Source: Sphingobium sp. YR768
GTDB lineage: Bacteria > Pseudomonadota > Alphaproteobacteria > Sphingomonadales > Sphingomonadaceae
Reading direction: 5' to 3'
Assembly: GCF_900111125.1 (NCBI RefSeq)
Contig: NZ_FOGE01000039.1
Coordinates: 1-33,168, forward strand
Length of the DNA stretch: 33,168 nucleotides
Made by a program: the position numbers and the translations under genes. Numbering within the stretch: position 1 is the first letter of the stretch; each line of letters begins with the position of its first letter. The notes below the pieces were generated by a model. It had not been told where the DNA came from and ran no database searches. It worked only from the letters and a program-made list of their open reading frames with translations. Of the stretch, positions 1 through 7,640 are shown piece by piece.

Positions 1-75
1 CAAATCCAGCCATTCGGCCACGGCTCGTTCGGGTCCACATCCCGAGCTTGAATCACGCCGCTGTCAATTTCTCAA

Positions 76-114
76 CCCATTCTCAAACGGTCTCTGAGAG
101 GCTGTTTGGAAAAC
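76..114. repeat. Two abutting IS5-type terminal inverted repeats
   Basis: Read outward on the minus strand from about 94, the sequence begins gagaccgtttgagaa. Read on the plus strand from 96 it begins gagaggctgtttggaaaac. These resemble IS5-family end sequences and one another, and are separated by a single base. The right-hand one fits the IS5-type transposase remnant starting at 2731, whose leader the IS66 element at 135 has split. Bases 1-75 would then be the tail of another element that starts outside the window. IS family assignment of the ends is by resemblance only. Confidence 0.45.
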
Positions 115-126
115 AGCTGAGGGGAT

Positions 127-134
127 TGCGCAAC
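127..134. repeat. Left target-site duplication of the first IS66
   Basis: The sequence tgcgcaac stands immediately left of the IS66 end and is repeated exactly at 2697-2704 immediately right of it. Eight bases is the duplication length known for IS66-family elements. Confidence 0.93.
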
Positions 135-170
135 GTACGCATCCGCTAGATGGCGCGGAGCTGCAGGAAG

Positions 171-1817
171 TCAGGCAGCGATTTCCTGTATGAGCTGCTG
201 CTGAGCGGCCTTCCAATTCCATGGGAGGAGTTCGTGGAGGCGGCTCTGAGGTATGTCGGCGATCCGGGCAAGGACGTCGGTGAACCAGGCGAGCGGATCG
301 ACGTCGTTGAGGCGCGCTGTGCCGAAGAGGCTGAACATCATCGCGGCGCGCTGGCCGCCACGATCAGAGCCGACGAACAACCATGCCTTTCTGCCCCGGG
401 CCACGCTGCGCAGCTCACGCTCGGCGGCGTTGTTGGAGAGGCATATCCGGCCATCGGCGAGGAAGGTGGTGAAGCCGTCCCAGTCGTTCTGGAGATAGGC
501 GATGGCCTTGGCCACGGCATCGTGACGAGACAGCTTGCTGCGGGTCTCGCGCATCCAGGTCTCGAGCTCGGCAACGATGGGTGCGGATAATTTCTGGCGT
601 ACGGCCAGACGCTCGGCGGCAGGCCGGCCGTTGATGTCGCGCTCGATGGCAAAGAGCCGGTCGATGATCTCGAGCGCCTCGGTCGCCAGCGGCGAGACGA
701 GCGGCGCGGCGCCCTTCTTCCGGCGCTTGAGTTGCTGCCTGATATCGACGAGCTTGAAGAATTCCCGGCGTGCATGAACCCAGCAATTGGCACGGGTCAT
801 GGGTTTGTCCGTCCGGCCTTCCTCGAACAGGGCATTGAAGCCGGCATACCGGTCGACCTGGAGAATCCCGGCATAGCCTGCCAGGTGAGCGCGAGGATGC
901 TCACCTCTGCGATCGCTCGAGTAATAGCATAGCGCCACCGGCGGGGCCGTGCCGCCGAACGGGCGATCGTCGCGCACATAATCCCATATTCGCGCCACGC
1001 TGGTCTTGAGCTTGGCGAGAAGCGGGACGGTGGTGTCGTCGGCATGCAGGCGGTCTGCGGCAAGCCCGTGGGCTTCCAGCAGCAGGAACAGGGGCTTTAC
1101 CGCCACACAGATAGCGCCGATCTGATCGCCAAGGGTCGAGAGGCTCAAGGGGATGCCTTCGGCCTCGAGCCTGTCCCGTTGGCTGTTGAGGGGCTGGTGC
1201 AGGCCGTACTTCTGGAAGGCGATGTTCGCCAGGAAGTGCGGCCCGAACATTCCGCGCGGGGTTACGTGGAAGGGCGCGGGTGGCTGGCTAATCTTCTCGC
1301 ACTGGTGGCAGGAGACCTTCTCGCGCACGGTCTGGATCACCTTGTGCCGGGCCGGAACGCGCTCGAGCGTTTCGGTGACCGCTGCGGGAAGCTGGCTCAG
1401 ATCATCCGAGCCGCAGCACGGGCACAGTTCCGGCGCGGGGATGACGACCTGCTCGCGCGGGAGATCGGCGGGGAAGTCGCGGCGGATGGATCTCTTGCGG
1501 GTGAACGCCTGGACCGTGGTGGTCTTGGCAGCTGCGATCTGGCCGAGCAGCTCGGCCTCGCTGGCATTTGCCTCCAGTTCCTCGAAGGTCAGTTCGAGCT
1601 GATCCAGCAGGCGCCGGCTGCGCTCGGAGCGCGCACCATATTTGTCGCGGCGCATCTGCTCGTTCATCAGTTCGAGATGGGCGTTGCGAGCCCGCAGATC
1701 GGCGTTGATCGCCCAGACTTTGGCGGCCTCAGCCTCTGCTACCAGTGCCTGTGCACGCACGATGGCAAGTTCAGCGCGAAGCTGCACAAGCTCATCGGAT
1801 GCGTTGCTGAAGACCAT
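171..1817 (-). CDS. tnpC: IS66 transposase TnpC
   Basis: This is the DDE transposase of the first IS66, 548 aa from the ATG at 1817; an in-frame start at 1856 adds 13 residues with no conserved look. The N-terminal third is a leucine-rich coiled coil, as in the IS66 leucine-zipper domain. A zinc-binding segment with CPCC and CHQC cysteine pairs follows near residues 130-180. The catalytic domain has the acidic motifs HADDTT, QVDRYAGF and the late NNAAERELR motif. The C-terminus, with LAWFTDVLARI and LLPWNW, is the IS66 C-terminal domain. It lies 88 bp downstream of tnpB in the same operon. No frameshift or missing motif is visible. Confidence 0.95.
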   Translation of the reverse strand: MVFSNASDELVQLRAELAIVRAQALVAEAEAAKVWAINADLRARNAHLELMNEQMRRDKYGARSERSRRLLDQLELTFEELEANASEAELLGQIAAAKTTTVQAFTRKRSIRRDFPADLPREQVVIPAPELCPCCGSDDLSQLPAAVTETLERVPARHKVIQTVREKVSCHQCEKISQPPAPFHVTPRGMFGPHFLANIAFQKYGLHQPLNSQRDRLEAEGIPLSLSTLGDQIGAICVAVKPLFLLLEAHGLAADRLHADDTTVPLLAKLKTSVARIWDYVRDDRPFGGTAPPVALCYYSSDRRGEHPRAHLAGYAGILQVDRYAGFNALFEEGRTDKPMTRANCWVHARREFFKLVDIRQQLKRRKKGAAPLVSPLATEALEIIDRLFAIERDINGRPAAERLAVRQKLSAPIVAELETWMRETRSKLSRHDAVAKAIAYLQNDWDGFTTFLADGRICLSNNAAERELRSVARGRKAWLFVGSDRGGQRAAMMFSLFGTARLNDVDPLAWFTDVLARIADIPQSRLHELLPWNWKAAQQQLIQEIAA

Positions 1818-1905
1818 GCGCGGATTATAACCCGAAAATCCGCAAGAACCCAGCATTTACAGCACTTTTGTGCCGGTCCTGCTGCTGTTTTGACGGGGCG
1901 GGGAA

Positions 1906-2253
1906 TCACCCGACCTGCGTCGGTCGCCAGGTCTCTTGCGGATTGCGCCAATCCACGCCTTCCAACAGGCACGCCATCGCTGACGCCGAGATTGCGATCG
2001 TGCCGTCATTTGCAGATGGCCAGACAAAACGCCCTCTTTCCAGGCGTTTTGCATATAACGACATCCCGAGGCCGTCATGCCACAAGATCTTGCACAGCGA
2101 TCCGCTTCGCCCTCGGAAGACGTACAGATCGCCGGCATGGACGTCCTTGTTCAGGGAGTTCTGAACCTGCAGGGCCAGCGACCGCATTCCCCGCCGCATG
2201 TCCGTGTGCCCCAGCGCGAGCCACACTCGCACACCGCCCGGGATCGGGATCAT
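1906..2253 (-). CDS. tnpB: IS66 accessory protein TnpB (IS66 Orf2)
   Basis: 115 aa, the usual size for the IS66 Orf2 family. Diagnostic segments are TDMRRGMRSLALQVQ near the N-terminus, GDLYVFRGRSG, and ILWHDGLGMSLYAKRLERGRFVWP. IS66 TnpB is required for transposition of many family members, but its biochemical role is not settled. Its start overlaps the end of tnpA by 4 bp, which implies translational coupling. It is complete. Confidence 0.95.
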   Translation of the reverse strand: MIPIPGGVRVWLALGHTDMRRGMRSLALQVQNSLNKDVHAGDLYVFRGRSGSLCKILWHDGLGMSLYAKRLERGRFVWPSANDGTIAISASAMACLLEGVDWRNPQETWRPTQVG

Positions 2254-2615
2254 CGGGCCAAAGCCTTGATGACGGCCGCTGCCATGGTCGGCGACGCCGA
2301 AGTGTAGATGCTCACCCGGGCGCCGTGGGAAAGCTCGACCATGATCGCCGGCTGCCCGGCCGTGGGCATGGAGCTCTTGTCTTCCAGCACCACAGCTTCG
2401 ATGAAGCCATGGTCTTCCTGCGACGCGACAAGCGCCGCGCTCAGCTTGCGCCGCCAGGTATAGACCAACGCAGTGGAGACGTCATGCCGCCGAGCAACCT
2501 GCGCGACACACGCACCCGGCGCAAACGCCTCTTCCAGAATGCGCCGCCGTTCCTCAGCACTCCAGCGACGGCGGCGTTCAGGCCCGCCGAAAACCGTGAT
2601 CCGTCCCACAAACAC
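2250..2615 (-). CDS. tnpA: IS66 accessory protein TnpA (HTH, IS3/IS911-type)
   Basis: 121 aa. The N-terminal half has the helix-turn-helix signature of the IS3/IS911 TnpA family: RRRWSAEERRRILEEAF, then VAQVARRHDVSTALVYTWRRKL. The C-terminal half is a short beta-rich tail typical of IS66 TnpA. It is first in the tnpA-tnpB-tnpC operon and probably binds the element ends. The start lies about 80 bp inside the right terminal repeat. Confidence 0.93.
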   Translation of the reverse strand: MFVGRITVFGGPERRRRWSAEERRRILEEAFAPGACVAQVARRHDVSTALVYTWRRKLSAALVASQEDHGFIEAVVLEDKSSMPTAGQPAIMVELSHGARVSIYTSASPTMAAAVIKALAR

Positions 2616-2696
2616 CGCTCCTAAGTTCGCAAATAACTGCGACCTTAAGACCGATCCATCACTCCACCGGCAAGGCGCCGCTCAGCGGATGCGTAC

Positions 2697-2704
2697 TGCG
2701 CAAC
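2697..2704. repeat. Right target-site duplication of the first IS66
   Basis: tgcgcaac, an exact copy of 127-134. Confidence 0.93.
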
Positions 2705-2730
2705 TGGCGTGCGGGTGATTCAGGCTTTGC

Positions 2731-2919
2731 ATGTGGACGAAGCAAAGCCGGGGGCGACTGGCCCAGATTGCCAGAAAGACGAAGCATTATCCGAGCGATT
2801 TGACCGACGAGGCGTGGGATCACCTGTCGCCGTTGATGCCCAAGCCCGGGTGTCGAGGGCTTCCCCGTGAGGTGGACTTTCGCGAGGTGATCAACGCCGT
2901 GCAGAATCGGCTGCTCTGA
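2731..2919 (+). pseudogene. IS5-family transposase N-terminal remnant
   Basis: 62 codons beginning MWTKQSRGR with the motif HYPSDLTDEAWDHLSPLMP and then VDFREVINAV. This is the start of the N-terminal domain of IS5-family (IS1031/ISL2-like) transposases, normally about 260-280 aa. After INAVQNRLL the frame stops where family members continue with a conserved W/C-containing helix, so only the first quarter is left. The IS66 at 135-2696 sits between this start codon and the probable terminal repeat at 96-114. It cannot be functional. Confidence 0.8.
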
Positions 2920-3568
2920 ACTGTAGCTATCGCGCGGGACTGCGGGTCAACGGAAGGGTGCGAAAAGACACCAGTCAAAGTCTTTCGCGATTGTGGCAAA
3001 CTAACTTAGCTCAACCGGTCGTTCAGCATCGCCTCCACCCGGCGCATGGCGTCCGACATTGCCGGATTTACCGTCTGTTAGACAAGACATTCCAGCGCCG
3101 TAACAGAGAGGTCAATCGCGCAGGAAAGCTACGTGCCTATTTTTGGATTTCCCAAGCGTTTGCGCTACCACATATGGGAGGCGAATATTGTTAGGCAACC
3201 GACGCACCGTGAATGACAGCCATGGCGGCGCGCTGGCGCCGAAACGGACGTTTGCCTACCGGCCAAAGGTTCACCGTCTGCCTCGTCACCCTCCCCTCCT
3301 GCCAACGAAGAATTTTCCGGCGTCGCACCGGTGAAACTAATCGCGTTTCACGATCCGTATACGGTTTTTGGTGCACCATGAAAAACTCAATAGCGGAATT
3401 TTGCCGTTTTGAAGCCTATCGGCTGTGTTGACATCGCAGGACTCGCAAGCGACGGGATGCCTCCCCGGAGGCGACAGATCAATGCGGACGTTCAAGGTCG
3501 CTCAGTAACCACTTTTCGGCCGGGGGGCGCGAACTGAACACGGCGGCGCCGGTGGCGTCCATATCAAT
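2920..3568. other. No convincing gene
   Basis: About 650 bp between the IS5 remnant and the next gene. Short open frames exist on both strands but none shows a recognisable motif, a ribosome site or a sensible start. A short minus-strand frame ending near 3009 (MSDAMRRVEAMLNDRLS) reads like a protein tail but is too short to assign. The stretch is best read as decayed sequence. Confidence 0.5.
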
Positions 3569-3856
3569 TCATGGAATGGCCTTTTTCTCTGCGTCTGCAG
3601 TCAAAATAGCAACGCGATCTTGCGCGTCGAAAGATCGGCGTAGGTGCCGAACCGTTGAAGTGGCAACAGCGAACCCAATGCCGGTAATTTCACAAACATC
3701 ATCCAGCACACGGATGCATATTCTTGCTGATCTCCTTTTAGCTAATTCACGGTTCAATGGCAGGTATAGTCTTTCGACGTCGATTATAGACCACCTTCCC
3801 GATGCCTTCACGATGATAATATCGTGTGTATCACTCCTAGTATCGAGTTCAAACAT
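3569..3856 (-). CDS. Small protein, possibly STAS/SpoIIAA-like
   Basis: 95 aa from the ATG at 3856; a GTG at 3868 would add four residues. The composition reads as a real alpha/beta fold, with alternating strands (HDIIIVKASGRWS, ARICIRVLDDV, DRVAILTAD) and amphipathic helices between them. The order strand, helix, strand, helix, strand resembles STAS or SpoIIAA-like proteins of alphaproteobacteria, but it is about 20 residues shorter than usual and I see no diagnostic serine motif. It is likely cytoplasmic, with no signal or membrane segment. Function is unknown; it could be C-terminally truncated. Confidence 0.5.
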   Translation of the reverse strand: MFELDTRSDTHDIIIVKASGRWSIIDVERLYLPLNRELAKRRSARICIRVLDDVCEITGIGFAVATSTVRHLRRSFDAQDRVAILTADAEKKAIP

Positions 3857-4007
3857 GCTACAGCCCACTCACTAACCAAGTGTACTGGAAAATTCTGCCT
3901 GCACAAAACAAAGTCGACATGGCCTTTCAGAAAATTTTAGTGACAAATTTTGTCATGTCTTCCTTTCTCACCAAATAGCCTTGATACCTCGTAATTGGGG
4001 ACTAAGA

Positions 4008-4196
4008 TCATCGTGAATCAGTATCAAGAAGGCGATCGACATAATTACCAATCGTTATCCATATTTTTTCACCTAGCCAGTCTTTCTCTGCTGTCATTTG
4101 CTGAACCATCGCGGTTACTCGTTCCGAAGCTTTCTTCCCGTGGGATCGGACCATATGTTCAGCACATGCTCGGTATTCTTGGTCAGTAAATGCCAT
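4008..4196 (-). CDS. Small conserved protein, paralogue of the gene at 28051
   Basis: 62 aa, starting MAFTDQEYRACAEHMVRSHG. It aligns over its length with the 59-aa protein at 28051-28230: TDQE..ACAE.M...HG, then ...A.., K.W..IG. The shared pattern is one acidic helix pair with a conserved Cys, a His-Gly and a W-x2-IG motif. Retention of two diverged copies argues that both are real genes. No membrane segment or enzyme motif is visible. Function is unknown; it probably belongs to the small hypothetical proteins common in sphingomonads. Confidence 0.65.
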   Translation of the reverse strand: MAFTDQEYRACAEHMVRSHGKKASERVTAMVQQMTAEKDWLGEKIWITIGNYVDRLLDTDSR

Positions 4197-4465
4197 GATG
4201 ATTGTCCAAAATTTGGCCGGCCCTTCCCAAATCTAGGCGCGGCTTTGTTGGGTGAGAAATCAGATGCGTTTTTAGACGTCGTTGCTTCGGAAACACCGTG
4301 CTTATCGAGGATCGATCAATAACATACATGCTCGCGAAGTCCCGCCGCTAACATCGTTTCCACCTATGGGCGGCGAAAAATGTTGTCCCATCAGTCGTTA
4401 GCGTTATTTTGTCGCAAGGTTTCGTTTGGAATGGCCGATAGCGTAAAGTCTGTTTCTCAATTAGA

Positions 4466-5089
4466 TTAGGCCGTAGACTCATAAGCCCGCAACCACAGGC
4501 GCATTGAGGCGAGCTGGACCATGGCAAGGAAGTTTGCGGCGAGCTTGTCGTAGCGGGTAGCGACGCGGCGGAAGTGCTTGAGTTTGGAAAAGAAGCGCTC
4601 AATCAGATTGCGCTCGCGGTAGAGCCGCTTGCTGAAGCAGGGCTTCCACTTTCGACTGGATTTAGCCGGGATATTGGGCGTAGCGCCCTGTTCCTCGATC
4701 AGCGTGCGGATGCAATCAGCATCGTAGGCCTTGTCGGCGAGCACGATCATGTGCGGCCCAAGGTGGTTGAGCAGATCGTTCGCGACTTGGCCATCATGTG
4801 CCTGCCCAGCGGTCAGGCCGAGCCGGATCGGGAGGCCTTGCGCATCGACGACCGCGTGGATTTTGGTCGTGAGCCCACCTCGGGAACGACCGAGACAATG
4901 ATCTCGATCCCCCTTTTTGCCGTCGCAGCCTGTTGGTGCGCCCGGATGGAAGTGCTGTCGATCATTTGGATGTTGCCGTCATGGGCAGCAGCGATGGCAT
5001 CCATCATCCGGTCCCAGACACCCGCCTTTCGCCATCGCACGAAGCGATTGTAGCAAGTGGTGCGCGGCCCATAACTACCAAAGGAATTG
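4466..5089 (-). pseudogene. IS5-family (IS427-like) two-frame transposase, 5'-truncated
   Basis: The first frame runs from about 5089 (SYGPRTTCYNRFVRWRKAGVW) through the catalytic IQMIDSTSIRAHQQ to AKRG at about 4910. Homology then continues one frame back as DRDHCLGRSRGGLTTKIHAV, then LADKAYDADCIRT and RERNLIERFFSKLKHFRRVATRYDKL, to the stop at 4466. The switch lies at a run of five A then five G (minus strand; 4909-4918). IS427-group elements are known to use programmed frameshifting, so the shift itself need not be damage. However, the first 80-90 residues of the N-terminal domain are absent, replaced by sequence in front of the amidase gene at 5097. The element is therefore dead. Confidence 0.85.
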
Positions 5090-5096
5090 CCACATC

Positions 5097-5841
5097 ATGC
5101 AGTCAGAGATTGCCATCCTTTTGGCAAAGCGTAAGGCACGGCGCCGAAGCGGGAGAGCGCTGACCGCTGCATTGATCGCGTTCAGTTGGCCGGTCTCGGC
5201 GCGGTGTGAAGTCATCGATGTCACAGTTGCGACGATTGGCGAACTCGAGGCGGCTTACGCATCGGGTAGATTGCATGTTGAGCAGGTTGTTGCCGCGTAC
5301 CTCGCACGCATCGCCGCCTATGACAAGCACGGGTCAAGAATTCGTCGCGAAGGCGAACGATCCGGCTTCATATTATCTCAGTCCAGGCAAAGCAGTCGGC
5401 TTGAAGTATCAGGCATCTGTTGCGATGTCCCTCAATGATCCTGAATACCTAGCCGTCCGGGATGCCGCGCTGCCGATGATGCGAGCCGAAGTGGACGCCA
5501 TATTCAGCAAATATTGTCTCGATGCGATCGTATACCCAACGATGCCAAAGCCCGCAGGCCTAATTGATCCGATGGGGGCGAAGGGCGCGTCGGCGCGTTC
5601 TGCTGGAAAGCAGGTGGACGGTACTCATGGAACGATAATCGCGAGCGAAACCGGGTTGCCCGAAGCCGTCGTCGCCGCGGCGATGACCCGAGAACAGCTT
5701 CCAGTTTCAATTTCGTTCATGGGGCGACGTTGGGCTGACGGCGATATTCTTGGATATGCCTTTGATTTTGAGCAAGCCACGAAGGCCATCAGGCTCCCAC
5801 GCTACACACCTGCGCTACCCACAGATAAAATCAACTATTAG
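5097..5841 (+). pseudogene. Amidase-signature family gene with internal deletion
   Basis: The N-terminal part starts at ATG 5097 after an aaagga ribosome site. A basic start (KRKARRRSGRALTAALIAFSWPVSARC) looks like a signal peptide, followed by the typical amidase opening TIGELEAAYASGRLHVEQVVAAYLARIAAYDKHG. Near 5330-5340 the reading jumps one frame to a C-terminal amidase segment: SYYLSPGKAVGLKYQ, IVYPTMPKP, GLPEAVVAAAMTREQLPVSISFMGRRWADGDILGYAFDFEQATK. Family members are about 500 aa. The missing middle would contain the catalytic Lys, cis-Ser and Ser, so no activity is possible. An IS5 remnant abuts it upstream and a LysR tail lies downstream, which may be the old local regulator. Confidence 0.85.
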
Positions 5842-6050
5842 GGAGCGCCTTGGCGGATGCCTGAATGGCATGCGGCGTTGGATCGCTGTCGAACATGAAC
5901 TTGTTCGCCGCCACATTTTTCACGATCAAGGGATAGGCCAGCCGGAACTGAGCGAGTAATGGAATCGCCTGTTTTACGCATTGCTTTGGTAGACCGTCGG
6001 TGAAGGCTGGACTTGTACCGGTTATGCGCCCGTCAGAAATAATGGCCGTT
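5831..6050 (-). pseudogene. Unidentified protein C-terminal remnant
   Basis: A start-less minus-strand frame reads coherently for about 70 codons, including TAIISDGRITGTSPAF, FRLAYPLIVKNVAANKFMF and DSDPTPHAIQASAKALPNS before the stop at 5831. The balanced amino-acid composition and long open run look like genuine former coding sequence. I do not recognise the family. Its last codons overlap the end of the amidase remnant in antisense, so the two were probably joined by a deletion or were convergent neighbours. No start codon with a ribosome site is present. Confidence 0.4.
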
Positions 6051-6119
6051 CTTCTGCAAACCCGTTTTTTTACCCGGCCTGTCCCAAAAGCTGGCGATCG
6101 TCATTGGCAGGTTGCCCGT

Positions 6120-6357
6120 CTACTCCTTCAGGGCCGCAGCAAGATAATCACTCAAAAGGCGGACCAGCCGCGATCGCTGTCGATGCCCTGGGGTGGACGA
6201 CGTTGACCGCCGTCGGTGCGGGCATGAAGTCGTCCATCACAGTGACCAATCGACCGGAGCCGAGGGCGAGCGCGAAGGATAGCGCGGTGGTGCGCAGGAG
6301 AAGTTTATAGGCCCATTCCGAAGCCGACAAGCCCTGGGGCACATGCGCCAGCTCCAT
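6120..6357 (-). pseudogene. LysR-family regulator C-terminal remnant
   Basis: The frame contains LGSGRLVTVMDDFMPAPTAVNVVHP, which matches the end of LysR substrate-binding domains (the xSGRLVxVLxDFxPPPxxVxxVxP pattern). The frame then shifts at about 6160, and homology-like sequence continues as RLLSDYLAAALKE to the stop at 6120. The HTH and most of the effector domain are missing upstream. It lies beside the amidase remnant, so it may once have regulated that operon. Confidence 0.65.
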
Positions 6358-6482
6358 GTCAATGAACGCCGATCACTACCTTGCCGTTGGCTCTCCGCCC
6401 GCTCGTTCATGATAGTTTAAAATTCTGAGCGCCAACCCCATGCACCTGCGACACCGCGCCGATCGCCCTGCAACTCACAACG

Positions 6483-7118
6483 CTAGCTATTGTCAACGGC
6501 ACTGTAATTTTCGCCTGAACTGAACGAGCAAAGTAAAATTTTCAACTTTGCGGTTTTAGGTTCAGGAGCCGGGCATCGGTACACCTGCATCTTTTGCCGG
6601 CCGCGGCGGCGAGCTTCTGTCTGCGCCGGCGGGGTCATCCGGGCGGTCGAGCGCCCATGCTCAGGTAGCAGGTCTGCATGTCGCCTGAGGCGATAGCTCG
6701 AGCCATCGATCGGGATGACGATGGCGTGATGCAACAGGCGGTCAAGCAGCGCGGTTGCGACGACGGGCCTGCCGAAGATTTCTCCCCATTCGGCAAATCC
6801 TCGGTTCGAGGTAAGGATCATCGACCCTTTTTCAAAGCGCGCCTTGACCAGCTGGAAGAACAGATTGCCACCGCAGGGTATGACCGGGAGGTAACCGATC
6901 TCGTCGACGATCAGCAAAGATGGCCTGCAGTAGAAGCGGATCCTCTCGCGCAGCGAGCCCTCCCGTTCGGCCTTGGCAAGCGCACCGATCAAATCCGCAA
7001 GCGTGACTAACGAGACGCTTTTGCCGGCTTTGACGGCTGCCAGACACAATACCTGACCTGTACGGGAGAAATAGCGAAGCATCAGCACCTGCAGTCCCTG
7101 ATAATGACGCTTCGCCAC
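6483..7118 (-). pseudogene. istB: IS21-family helper ATPase IstB, N-terminally truncated
   Basis: Residues from about 28 onward match IstB: VKAGKSVSLVTLADLIGALAKAEREG, then RPSLLIVDEIGYLPV (Walker B), NLFFQLVKARFEKGSMILTSNRGFAEWGEIFG and VVATALLDRLLHH. The Walker A region and DNA-binding N-terminus are absent; the first 25 residues are unrelated. The C-terminal tail runs on into the element end. The sequence tgtcaacggcactgt at 6491 looks like an IS21-type terminal repeat starting with TG. No istA is present. This is the right-hand scar of an IS21-type element. Confidence 0.85.
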
Positions 7119-7211
7119 GTTTCAAGTGACCGGTTTGGATGAACAAATGGTTAAGCTGCCTGAAACGAAGAGATCGTAAAGTTGTTATGGAGGCGCACTA
7201 CAGGAGCACCC

Positions 7212-7403
7212 ATGACTCAGGACGTCAATTTTTGCTGGGATCAAGCTCAACTACATCAAGATAGAGCAGATGCCACCGACCTTCCAAATGTCCGGGCGGT
7301 CGCGTTGGCAGCAGCGCTCAGCTGGCGCAAGGAGGCTGAAATAGCCCAACGCGTGGCCGACCGTCGTGATCGTCGAAGTGCGGTTCCAGCTCCGCTTTAT
7401 TGA
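7212..7403 (+). CDS. Small helical hypothetical protein
   Basis: 63 aa from ATG 7212, chosen because caggag stands 6-10 bases upstream; an in-frame TTG at 7182 is less likely. The protein is mostly helix (FCWDQAQLHQDRADATDLPNVRAVALAAALSWRKEAEIAQRV), with a basic tail. It resembles the many short alphaproteobacterial proteins with the pattern Y/W-x-A-x2-x-R-A-x...-A...W...A. The protein at 25196 has a comparable layout. No catalytic motif or membrane segment is visible; function unknown. Confidence 0.55.
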   Translation: MTQDVNFCWDQAQLHQDRADATDLPNVRAVALAAALSWRKEAEIAQRVADRRDRRSAVPAPLY

Positions 7404-7640
7404 ATGACCCGCCACCGTTTGCCGGCGAGCGCTTGGAGGTTCATTAGTCAACCGGGACCGAGGTCGCGCTCAGCCATCCACTGAGCGTCAGCGTCATCGA
7501 GCGCTTAAAAGCTATACCCGTCAGCGCCTGCATCGTTAGACCGTATGTCCGTTTCGTGAAAGATGTTGGTTCGCCCTACACTGGTGCTCCGAGGGTTGCT
7601 CGGGTGGGCCGAGCCTATCCTCACACGAGGAGGACGAACC

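Larger units (their letters stand above)
135..2696 (-). mobile_element. Complete IS66-family insertion sequence (copy 1, distinct type)
   Basis: The element is 2562 bp with imperfect terminal inverted repeats (gtacgcatccgct at the left; agcggatgcgtac at the right), flanked by an exact 8-bp duplication. It carries the canonical tnpA-tnpB-tnpC set on the minus strand. All three frames are open, so it may be active. Its proteins differ clearly from those of the two IS66 copies at 10300-15323, so it is a separate IS66 lineage. It inserted between the terminal repeat and the start codon of an older IS5-like element. Confidence 0.93.

Noticed and set aside
1044..2624. Long plus-strand open frame of 526 codons antisense to the first IS66
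   Set aside because: It mirrors tnpC, tnpB and tnpA on the minus strand, is Arg/Gly/Ala/Pro-biased and has no motif; a GC-rich antisense shadow.
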